From Zoroaster sp. YZ-2022 (taxonomy: Eukaryota; Echinodermata; Asteroidea; Forcipulatida; Zoroasteridae), in assembly GCA_029582265.1 (NCBI GenBank), contig CM055823.1, positions 11,101,716 to 11,165,715 on the forward strand: 64,000 bases of DNA. Direction: 5' to 3'. Shown here one piece after another: positions 10,197-18,499 of the stretch. The notes beneath the pieces are model-generated. The model was not told the origin of the DNA. It was given only the letters and a program-made list of their open reading frames with translations, and made no database searches. Position 1 is the first letter of the stretch, and each line of letters begins with the position of its first letter. A program made the position numbers and the translations under genes.

Positions 10197-11650
10197 ATGA
10201 CGTTGCCATTAGCATTCAAGAGTAATTTTACATTTTCATATTTACAGTCTGGAAATTTTAACGCGCCAACTAGCTTTAACGCTAATGATTTAACGAGTAT
10301 AAATATTTACGTTAACGAGAACGAGTTTTTTAACGTACAATTTGATAATGTTTTTAGCAACTACAAGCTACCTAAAATTGATAGTCAAAAAGTAGTAAAT
10401 GATTGGCATCATAATCCGTTAAAATTTTATCAAAATCAAATAAATTTTACGACGTATTGTGCTACAACGCGGTGCGGCGTAGGTTATAAACATTTATTAC
10501 ATACAAATATGATGATTCGTAGTTTTTTTTTGATTTCACGTTTATTATCAAATAAGACGATTACTCAAAGAAATGAGTTGCCCTACATCTTTTCAATTTT
10601 TTTTTAGCGCGTTTGATAATAATATAGACGTTAGCGCGTATAAAAGACTATGTAAAGACTTTCATTTATCAACATCGGCAGATTGGAAACAACACGTTGA
10701 TGCGTACAGCGATGGATTAGGTACCGCCTATTTTTGGCGAAATATTGGTAAAAGATACGATCCAGTACCCGGGCACAACTACGACAATTCTATTTTAAAT
10801 CACGATTCTGGCCCTATTCCTCTTAACAACCTTCACTCAAACTTTGAAGCGAGTGAAAAAAGAATGGATTTTGATGACGGCGTACATAATCGTAAAGAAC
10901 ACACCATTAGAGTAGGTTATATTTTACAATCTGAAAAAGTTAAAACGGCGTGGACTAAATTTATATTATCGCCAACGCTAGCTCGAGGTATTACGGATAT
11001 AGGTACGGAACGAATTAACGATTCAATACGCACTTTACGTTTACGCGATTTTAGGAGCTCAAGCGCAAGCAAAAACTTCTTTTTTAGCGGGTGGTACCGG
11101 TTTAGACGCGCAACGTGAATTTATAAATATAGTAAATGCAGAGATTGATTCTCCGGTCGATTTACAATCTTCTATTCAACGATATCAAGATGTTTTACAA
11201 TACGCTCGTTCACAATTAAACTTTTGTATCGGAGAAAATTTATACATGTTTCCTAGCGATATGAATTTACGAATAGGTACGTACGCGGGATACAACAATA
11301 ATTTATTAATCGCAACGAGTGATTTATCTTTAGGTTCAAATTTAGATTTAAATTCAGAACCTCCAATTTCACTAGATGACGTACAACTACCATTAATCAC
11401 AAAACACGTAGAAGACTCTGATTTAACCAACGATAACAACGAGCACATTGATGCTACGCCGCTCACAGCAACTCTAACTGATAGTGAAATAAAAGAAGAC
11501 GCACCTAAACCTATACCTCCAGAACCCGCGCCACCAACTCCAAAACCTCCAGATAGCAATACTAGCCATAAAGAAGAAAACAATTCTTTAATACTTGGTT
11601 TTGTAATTTTAACTACGCTCGGTATTACGATTTACGAATTGTTATTTTAG
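10197..11650 (+). pseudogene. tail-anchored structural protein (about 480 aa), two frameshifts
   Basis: Three overlapping frames (10197-10607, 10573-11118, and up to 11650) make up one gene, by comparison with the copy at 44748-46171 and with cnidarian Polinton proteins I recall with the blocks VVNDWHHNPL and CGVGY. Breaks lie in a nine-T run near 10525 and at about 11033 (one extra T). Later blocks are GLGTAYFW, NRKEHTIRVGY, GTERINDSIRT and AGGTGLDAQ. A proline-rich linker (11504-11557) precedes a C-terminal hydrophobic segment of about 20 residues, so the protein is probably anchored in a membrane by its tail. Specific function unknown. Confidence 0.75.
11504..11557 (+). repeat. 54-bp inverted repeat, arm 1 (proline-rich linker)
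   Basis: Identical, in inverse orientation, to 11868-11921. Each arm encodes the same proline-rich linker of a different protein, one on each strand. Confidence 0.9.
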
Positions 11651-13222
11651 TGTTTTCTGCGTATATGTTAAGACTAGTACACCAACCCCAGTTAACGCTA
11701 GCCATAAATGTTCCGCCGCCCATGTAACAACGCTAGAAGCTGTTTTAAATAACCAACTTACTATTACCTATAATAGCTGGTAAAGCGGCTAAAGCTTTCG
11801 CTCCTAATTTAGATAATACATTAGCTAAATTTTTAAATGTTTTTTGTATCCACTCTTTTACACCACCGCTATCTGGAGGTTTTGGAGTTGGTGGCGCGGG
11901 TTCTGGAGGTATAGGTTTAGGAGCGGGCGTTGGAGGTATAGGCTTAGGTAAAACTGAACTTACAGTACTAGTAATCGATTTAACGATTAAAGCGAAGTCA
12001 TACTAAAAGCCGTTAATATACTAACGATTGTTAAGCCCTGCTCTCTAAATAAAGTTCTAATTTTATTACCTAATGTATCATCGCTTTCTTTCATGTAACG
12101 AACCAATTCACGGATTGTACCGAGTTGTCCACTAACTTTTCCCGTATTTAATTTTAACGCTTCTAATATAATTTGTTTTTCTTCTTGTTTTTCTCGCAGC
12201 TGTTTACTAGCTTTTTCAGTTAATTCATTTAATTTACGTTGTTTACCATCAAAAATTATTTCTTGAAGATCAGATATTTCTTTGTTTAATTTATCTAAAC
12301 TACCTAAAATTAGATCGCGATTACCTAACGTTGTTTTCAAAGCTTCATCGAGGCCTAACAATTCCCTAAATGTAAAATAAATTCCAAACTCTTTCAACTG
12401 TTTATTTATCGCGCGCTCCGTTTCTTCTTTAGTTGTAATAGGAGAGCTTATTCTCTCATCAAAATATACTTTAGGAGAGTCTTTTCGCGCATCAATAAAG
12501 GATGTTTCTTGATCATTAAATTCTTTTTCTATAGTAGATAAAATTACGTTTAAGCTCTCTTCTTTTTTTTGAGCATTTTGTGAAAACTGATGCGCATCAA
12601 CGTCTTCAGGAATTTCTTTTTCAATAAGACTTATTGATTCTTGTATTTTTTTACTTTTGGGAAGTATTCTTTTTTTTTTAGTAATATCTACCGCTTCATT
12701 AAAAAATTATGTTCCAATATGTCCTTTATTTATCGCTCTTTTCATTATTGTTTCTTCGGCAACGTAATCATCTACGTTATCAATACGCGTTAAAAGTACA
12801 TCGCGGTAATAAAAACCTTCATGAAATTGTCTGTTTAATTTATCTTTTTTGTTTTTAAAAGTTATTTTACTATTAAGTTCTTTCGCTTTATCTTCATCAA
12901 CAAAGTGAAAATATTCGCTACTTTTTATTATTTCACCTGGTTTATAGTTTGGATTAAAATGTTTACGAAAAGTTTCTATTTTTTCGTTAATTTTATACGC
13001 CGTTAGATTTAAAGTAGATTTTCCACTTTCTAATCTTTTTAAATCTTCTTGTTCTTGATTATCTATTCTAAAACTTTCATTTAACTCTCCTTTTAATTCA
13101 TCTAAACTTTTATCTACATCGTCGCGGTCATCAGCTAATTTAAAATCATCATCATCATCATATTCTTCATCAAGATTTTGTAATAACGGATCTGTCTCCA
13201 CAAGATCATACTTTCCTGCCAT
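11642..13222 (-). pseudogene. coiled-coil membrane protein, one stop and two frameshifts
   Basis: The ATG at 13222 starts an acidic N terminus (about residues 13-40, runs of Asp). The frame is open to an in-frame TAA at 12707-12709, continues in the same frame to 11987 as a long heptad-rich coiled coil ending LFREQGLTIVSILTAFSM (membrane-associated), and then shifts. The distal part has a proline-rich linker, a GGVKEWIQK block, an amphipathic alanine-rich segment and WAAEHLWLAL before a last hydrophobic helix. The same modules occur in the copy at 43485-44756 and in Polinton proteins of corals. The end overlaps the convergent gene by 9 bp. Probably an internal or membrane-linked virion protein. 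Confidence 0.75.
11868..11921 (-). repeat. 54-bp inverted repeat, arm 2
   Basis: Exact inverse copy of 11504-11557, 310 bp away, inside the convergent gene. Confidence 0.9.
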
Positions 13223-13229
13223 TTTACAA

Positions 13230-13673
13230 TTACTTTTTATCTTTTTTTAACAATTTATAACTTACGTAACCTACAATACTCATTGCTAATACAACAAATA
13301 TAATCTCTCGCGTTTTTTGATCTTCACTAGGAACATAAAAATCTTCTAATTTAGGTTCGTCGTATAAATCAAGAGGTAAATTTACTCGTTTATTCAGAAC
13401 TCGTGAATATTCATTCATCGCATCGTCAATATTATTAAACGTTCTTACAGCGGTAGATTCTTTTTGTATTTTTTCATTTAAATAATCTAAATATTTTAAT
13501 CGTTTTTTACTAAATTCATCTCTAGCTTTTGAAAGTTGTTCTAACGCTAAATCATGTCTTTTACGTTCTTGTTCAACGTCGTTATTACGTAAATTACTAA
13601 ATAAAGCATTGCTACCGGTAAATGCTAACGCGTTTACAACCGCTCCTCCAATCATCATCGCTATAGATACCAT
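13230..13673 (-). CDS. conserved Polinton membrane protein, 147 aa
   Basis: Intact. The N terminus MVSIAMMIGGAVVNALAF is hydrophobic (signal or anchor). Residues about 30-75 form a charged coiled coil (ERKRHDLALEQLSKARDEF), followed by NIDDAMNEY and a DFYVPSEDQK block, and a C-terminal transmembrane helix (about 123-140) ending in lysines. The homologue at 43033-43461 is intact too. I recognise the family from cnidarian Polintons, where it is unnamed. The start is fixed by the motif GTAATTATAAA directly before the ATG. It lies 7 bp from the next gene on the same strand. Confidence 0.8.
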   Translation of the reverse strand: MVSIAMMIGGAVVNALAFTGSNALFSNLRNNDVEQERKRHDLALEQLSKARDEFSKKRLKYLDYLNEKIQKESTAVRTFNNIDDAMNEYSRVLNKRVNLPLDLYDEPKLEDFYVPSEDQKTREIIFVVLAMSIVGYVSYKLLKKDKK

Positions 13674-13689
13674 TTTATAATTACTTTTT
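13674..13689 (-). promoter_or_regulatory. start-proximal motif GTAATTATAAA
   Basis: AAAAGTAATTATAAA abuts the ATG of the 147-aa gene. The same word, GTAATTRTAAA, abuts the ATG of genes at 13222 (minus), 43485 (plus) and 49587 (minus). A shared promoter or initiator is likely. Confidence 0.5.
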
Positions 13690-13723
13690 TATAAAAAATA
13701 TTATATAAATACAGTTATAAAAT

Positions 13724-15001
13724 ATGGCGAGTAATATACGGTGATGTGCTAAATCCATATAGAAGAATAAGATAACCGAGAGGTGTAAAAGGAACGAGTC
13801 AAAAAGTCGTCATTACAAACAATCCATCAACTATCACAGAAAATCAAACGCTAAATGTTCGGTTCCCAAATTTAGGACAAGACGATGTTATCGTTCCAAA
13901 TACGGTTAGATTAGCTTTTAACATTACTCTTCATTCAGAAAATTATGAAACGAGAACGTTAGTACATAATATAGGTAGAGCTATAGTAAAAAAATATATA
14001 TATATTTATATGGAAGGAAATGAAATATTTTCTTTAGACGATGCGGATGTATTCAACTGTTTTAAAGACGAATGGTTAACAAAAGATCAGAAAGATAATT
14101 TAGCGTATCAAGGAATTGAAGAGGAAACGTTACGAGATTACGAATAGACGCTAGCGATAAAGTCCCCGCAGGAAACGGAGGAAAAGATAAAGCTATCGCG
14201 GATACTTATAAAAATCGCTATTATATACCACTCGATTTTGAATTATTAACAGATCATCAACCCTACTACCAAACTGGAATCGGGGATAGATTAAGTTACG
14301 AACTCGTGTTTAATACATTTTCTAACGCGATTAAAAGCACCGATGATGATGCGAAATATGTTATAAGTGGAATTTCTTTAGAATATCAAGTTGTTCATAT
14401 ACCCGAACTCGCTCGAATAATTAAAAATCAATACAGCAATAGAATGAGTATATTATATGATTATGTACACAGACAGAGCGTAGTACATTTAAACAAAAGC
14501 GAAACAATGTGGAATATAAACTTAAATACCCCCGCAAAAAGTATGAAAGGAATATTGTTCATTTTTAAAGAGCCCAGCCAACAAGAATCAAATGTATTTT
14601 ATAATCCAAAAATTAATAAAGTGTCAATTACTATTGAAGGTATTCCAAACCAGCTATACGCGCACGGGATGAATCGATATCAACATTGGGAAGAGATTTC
14701 AAAATATTTTGGGGACAGTACAGCTGAACATGCTATACAAATCGTTAAAGCTTTAAACTTATCCTCCGTTAAAATAGCTGATTATTTACTCGATAAATAC
14801 GGTTTATTTTTAGATTTGAGAACGAGCACCGATAATAGAATACATGGAAGCGGAAGACGATTAAAAAACTTATCCGAAGGGATAACGATTCAAATTGAAA
14901 AAGAAGCCGAAACCGCGGGCGTATTAGACATGTATACTTTTCTTATTACAGACGCTCAACTCAATATAGAAAACAATCGATTTCATACTGCAGTGCATTA
15001 A
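13724..15001 (+). pseudogene. MCP: double-jelly-roll major capsid protein, N-terminal breaks
   Basis: The last 231 codons (14306-15001) are open and carry family blocks such as YVISGISLEYQVVH, KSMKGILF, NKVSITIEG and HGSGRR...EGITIQIEKEA. The 5' part shows clear homology to the copy at 42983 but is broken by a two-base loss near 13738, a stop at 13773 and a frameshift near 14130. Polinton MCPs of this type form the hexameric capsomers of an icosahedral particle. It is the first of the plus-strand genes leading to the ATPase, 51 bp upstream of it. It diverges from the membrane-protein gene at 13673. Confidence 0.85.
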
Positions 15002-15052
15002 GCTTGTATTTTCTTGTCTAATAATAAACGCTAACGCGAGCAAAGCAAACAA

Positions 15053-15676
15053 ATGTTACCAAAATATCCACACGTTGCGTTAATTTGCGGTCAAACCGGA
15101 TGTGGAAAAACTGAATTTATTTTAAATTTATTAGAAAAAGAATATTTTAAATATTTTGAAAATATAGTTATTTTATGCCCTACTATTAGTGACAATGAAA
15201 CTTATAAAAAAAGAAGTTGGTTTTATAACGACGAGCGAGTGCACTTTAACGATTTAGAAAACACTTCTTTAAACGAAGCGATACAAATTTATAGCGCTAC
15301 ATTTAAAGGAGACGAAACGTTGTTTATTATCGATGATTGTAGCGCGAATAAAGAATTAAAATATAAAACTTTTTCAAAAGAGCAGCGACAGCATGAGTTG
15401 GTGCGTTTAGCTTTTAGCGGTAGACACATTAAACACAGTTGTTGGATTATTTCACAAAAATATAATAGCGTATTAAAATATTTTAGAGAGCAACTTAAAT
15501 GGATATGTTTATTTTATTGTAAAGATAGAGATTCATTCGAAGATTGTCTTCGAGAAAATGATGTTGTACCGACAAAAGAAATAAGAATACAAATTCATGA
15601 ACAATTAAAACGAGTTAAACATTGTAAATTAATTTTAAAAACTGATCAACCTACTGATTATGAAATACGTTGTTAA
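15053..15676 (+). CDS. ATP: genome-packaging ATPase (FtsK-HerA/A32 type)
   Basis: 207 aa, intact. Walker A GQTGCGKT at residues 13-20, Walker B LFIIDD at 90-95, then an SGRH block (122-125) and a polar SQ pair (134-135) as sensor motif. This arrangement matches the packaging ATPase of Polintons and related dsDNA viruses, which drives DNA into the capsid. The short length is normal for the family. It follows the capsid gene on the same strand. The copy at 41090-41680 is 11 codons shorter in the C-terminal part. Confidence 0.92.
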   Translation: MLPKYPHVALICGQTGCGKTEFILNLLEKEYFKYFENIVILCPTISDNETYKKRSWFYNDERVHFNDLENTSLNEAIQIYSATFKGDETLFIIDDCSANKELKYKTFSKEQRQHELVRLAFSGRHIKHSCWIISQKYNSVLKYFREQLKWICLFYCKDRDSFEDCLRENDVVPTKEIRIQIHEQLKRVKHCKLILKTDQPTDYEIRC

Positions 15677-15872
15677 GTAATTGCTCAGTAATTGCTCATA
15701 GGTCGTTAGTAATTGCTCAGTAATTGCTCAGAGGTCGTTAGTAATTGCTCAGTAATTGCTCAGAGGTCGTTAGTAATTGCTCAGTAATTGCTCTCGTAGG
15801 TTACTTAGCAATTGCTCAGTAATTGCTCGTAGGTTGTTAGTAATTGCTCATAGGTCGTTTTAGTAATTGCTT
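15677..15872. repeat. minisatellite of AGTAATTGCTC words behind the ATPase
   Basis: Repeated AGTAATTGCTC alternating with AGGTCGTT, from the ATPase stop onward, about a dozen words. Polinton 2 has the same words, inverted with the gene, at 40945-41095. Confidence 0.85.
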
Positions 15873-15928
15873 ATAAATAACCTATATAAATTATAAAAGT
15901 ATTTATATAAATCAAAGTCAAGTCATTC

Positions 15929-16075
15929 ATGTTACCCCCATTATCATTAGACGCTAGCGAAGCTGAGCCAAGTGACAACCTATTGCTGCTAAAACAAAAG
16001 ATACGAGACAAACAACCCTATTATGTTGCCGATTGTTTATCTAGAATTAATTATTGGTTTCTATATTTTTTTTAA
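15929..16075 (+). CDS. short conserved gene (48 aa)
   Basis: The frame starts MLPPLSLDASE. Polinton 2 has a counterpart at 34467-34330 that starts MLPPPLIDES in the same position, and both are preceded by a CAAGTCAAGTC word 3-4 bases before the ATG. The start resembles the PPLL segment of the next gene, so duplication is possible. Very short; function unknown. Confidence 0.35.
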   Translation: MLPPLSLDASEAEPSDNLLLLKQKIRDKQPYYVADCLSRINYWFLYFF

Positions 16076-16121
16076 ATTTAACTGATTATTCTATAAATAC
16101 TTATAATAAATGGTGGAAGAA

Positions 16122-16799
16122 ATGAAAGAAGTTTCTAACATTTTAAATGAAAATCCACAAATACTAAGCCCACCACCTTTGTTGTTAACATCAACTTCAG
16201 ACGGCGTAGCTGCGAGTGATGCGTTATTGTTAAAACAAAAACAACGAAATGAACAACTCTTAAAAGCTGTAGTAGGAGGAGATTCTAAAAAGTTTTTTGG
16301 TAAAGAGTATTGCGTTAGCGATATTGAAGCTTTGTCTACGGAAGAGCGTAACGCTTTACACACGCAATACGAAACTAAATTAGGTAGTATTATAACTCGT
16401 TCTTTAGGTAGCACTATTTTAATGCTATACGCTAAAATATTAGGATTAAGCTTAGATCGTATTAATTTATACGGTTATCAATTTGAAATTGATAATGAAG
16501 GTAAATTAATTTCAGATTTAGAAAAAGATCCATTTATTTCGAGTATGCTTTCTACATTAGCGTGTGAAATATACTACAAGTACGGCGCTATGATAGCACC
16601 TCTCTCTATGACTTTAATTACAGCAAATCATTTTTTTTTTAAAGAAGAATCTTGTTTAGATAATAAAAGCGATGGAGAATGCACAACCACAAATAAACAA
16701 CAACCAAGAGTGTACATCGAGCGCGTTACCGCTAGCGACCCAAACCAATCAAGCATTACCGATAGCGAGTCCATCGGTAGTAACGAAAACAGTAACTAA
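16122..16799 (+). CDS. conserved Polinton gene of unknown function
   Basis: About 225 aa; the ATG at 16122 is preferred over 16110 because the Polinton 2 copy starts at the matching position. Blocks: a proline/leucine-rich start, FFGKEYCVSDIEALS, a TKLGSIITRSLGS helix, and DPFISSML...CEIYYKYGAMIAPLSMTL, a pattern I recall from cnidarian Polintons with no assigned function. Largely helical, possibly membrane-associated near the end. The 3' end overlaps the next gene by 128 bp in another frame; a frameshift in the tail is possible. Confidence 0.65.
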   Translation: MKEVSNILNENPQILSPPPLLLTSTSDGVAASDALLLKQKQRNEQLLKAVVGGDSKKFFGKEYCVSDIEALSTEERNALHTQYETKLGSIITRSLGSTILMLYAKILGLSLDRINLYGYQFEIDNEGKLISDLEKDPFISSMLSTLACEIYYKYGAMIAPLSMTLITANHFFFKEESCLDNKSDGECTTTNKQQPRVYIERVTASDPNQSSITDSESIGSNENSN

Positions 16800-17230
16800 A
16801 AAAGAAAAAAATCCAAAAAGAGTAGCGGCTGGTAAAAAACTTGCTAAACTTAATAAAGAAAAAAAATGCGCTTGCAAACACTTCTACTAAAACTGTAGTT
16901 GTTCATAATAACGCACCATTGTCAGTTCAAAAAACAACGAGCAATGAAACAAGCTGTTATTACTATATCGGTATTGGTTTAGTCATTGGAGGTTTCGCAT
17001 ATTTTTTGTTTAGTAAAAACGTCGATGAAAAGCATTTTGTTGAACCTTTACCGGTAGAGACGCAACCCACACCAACCTCAAAACCGCTAGATGTTGATAC
17101 AACGGTGGTGTCAAAAACTACTAGTTCTTTTGAAATGGATTTAAAAAAAAAAATTAATTATTATAACATTATAGTTATAAGATGGATACAAAAACAATCG
17201 CCGATTCAGTTTATCACAGCGCTGTTTTAA
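16672..17230 (+). pseudogene. single-pass membrane protein, one frameshift
   Basis: The frame opens at the ATG 16672, with a polar serine/threonine region and a basic block KNPKRVAAGKKLAKLNK, then breaks in an eight-A run at about 16859-16866. It continues one frame over with NALANTS, a transmembrane helix (YYYIGIGLVIGGFAYFLF) and a polar tail, stopping at 17230. The basic AAGKKLA block is known to me from Polinton proteins of corals. Orientation would place the basic part on one side of the membrane and the tail on the other. The role is unknown. Confidence 0.6.
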
Positions 17231-17424
17231 CACTTTTTACTGTTTTATTTAGTATGTTGGGTAAAAAAGCATTAAGCGTAGAACCAGCTAATTTAAATAA
17301 ATTGGATGTAAAAGATGGATTAAAATTAACCGTAGCGCTTGGATTATCTTCAACGACGCAAATGTGGTTAGTTAAACAAGGCATTTTACCATCCTCTCTT
17401 ATGCCTAAAAATCCTACTGAATAA
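17182..17424 (+). CDS. small membrane protein (80 aa)
   Basis: Starts MDTKTIADSVYHSAVLTLFTVLFSMLGKKAL, with one hydrophobic helix at about 12-27 and a second weaker one at 47-64. Small MDTK-type membrane proteins lie next to the integrase in other Polintons. It overlaps the end of the preceding gene by 49 bp and lies 20 bp before the integrase start. Function unknown. Confidence 0.6.
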   Translation: MDTKTIADSVYHSAVLTLFTVLFSMLGKKALSVEPANLNKLDVKDGLKLTVALGLSSTTQMWLVKQGILPSSLMPKNPTE

Positions 17425-17444
17425 TATTTATAAATAGCAAAGCA

Positions 17445-18476
17445 ATGGATAAACAAATAAAAAACAAGCTTAGTAATGCTTATTATAGTCCGAAAGGATA
17501 TTACAAAGGCTACGATGCGATTAATAAATTAGCTAAAGAAACTAAAGTAAATAAAAAAGTAGTTTCACAATGGATAAAAAAGCAAGCGTTGTGGCAAATT
17601 TATTTACCTTATCCTAAATATATTCCTAGACCGACTAGTTCAAATAGTACGTTAGAAAAACCAAACCAAGTTCATCAAGCAGATTTATTGTTTCTTCCGC
17701 ATGATGTAGTTGGTAGCGGTAAAAGTAAAAGAACATACAAGTACGCGTTAACTGTTGTAGATGAAGCCAGTAGATATAAAGAAGCACAACCGTTAACCGA
17801 TAAAACCGCTATTCAGGTTAGTAACGCATTTGAAAAAATTTATAAACGGAGTTTGCTAACTTGGCCTAAAATTCTGCAAGTCGATCCTGGAAAAGAATTT
17901 ATGTCTAGAGTTAATGTATTAATGAGTAAACACAAAGTAAAAATTCAAAGAGGTGAAGTTGGTAATCATAGAGCTCAAGGTATAGTAGAGCGATTTAATA
18001 GAACTTTAGCTGAAAGATTATTTTCTCATCAATACGCGCAAGAAATATCAACAGAAAAGAGATCTCGAGTATGGGTTAAAAGATTACCAGCAGTTGTAAA
18101 AGCATTAAATAATACAACGACGAGACTTATAAATTTAAAACCAAAAGACGCGATTAAATTATCATTTGTCGAGCAAAATCCAGCCTCACCAGCTTTAAGC
18201 GGTAAAAAGAATGAAAAAAGAATTCCAACAAACAGCTTAGTTAGGTATTTATACGCACCCGGTGAAGTAGAAAAAGATACTAGAAGACGAGCTACAGATC
18301 CAATATGGTCTATAACGATTTATAGATTAGATAAAATAACAAAAGCTGCTAATCAACCCATCTTGTATTATTTAGCGTCCGCGCCGGGTGTAAATGCGAG
18401 TCCCGCGCGTAGTTTTGTAAGAGAAGAATTACAAATTATTCCTCGAGATACAGAAAATCCACCTATTAAAAACTAA
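17445..18476 (+). CDS. INT: retroviral-type integrase
   Basis: 343 aa, intact. The rve core carries D80 (HQADLLFL), D147 (LQVDPGKEF) and E182 (IVERFNRTL); D147 and E182 are separated by 34 residues, the classic D,D35E spacing. An N-terminal helical region (1-60, possible DNA-binding) precedes it, and a C-terminal SH3-like/basic region with VRYLYAPG and SFVREELQII follows, as usual for Polinton integrases. It inserts the element into host DNA and makes the target duplication. The gene faces the polymerase tail to tail, 23 bp apart. Confidence 0.95.
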   Translation: MDKQIKNKLSNAYYSPKGYYKGYDAINKLAKETKVNKKVVSQWIKKQALWQIYLPYPKYIPRPTSSNSTLEKPNQVHQADLLFLPHDVVGSGKSKRTYKYALTVVDEASRYKEAQPLTDKTAIQVSNAFEKIYKRSLLTWPKILQVDPGKEFMSRVNVLMSKHKVKIQRGEVGNHRAQGIVERFNRTLAERLFSHQYAQEISTEKRSRVWVKRLPAVVKALNNTTTRLINLKPKDAIKLSFVEQNPASPALSGKKNEKRIPTNSLVRYLYAPGEVEKDTRRRATDPIWSITIYRLDKITKAANQPILYYLASAPGVNASPARSFVREELQIIPRDTENPPIKN

Positions 18477-18499
18477 ACAACGCGATTAATAAATTATAA

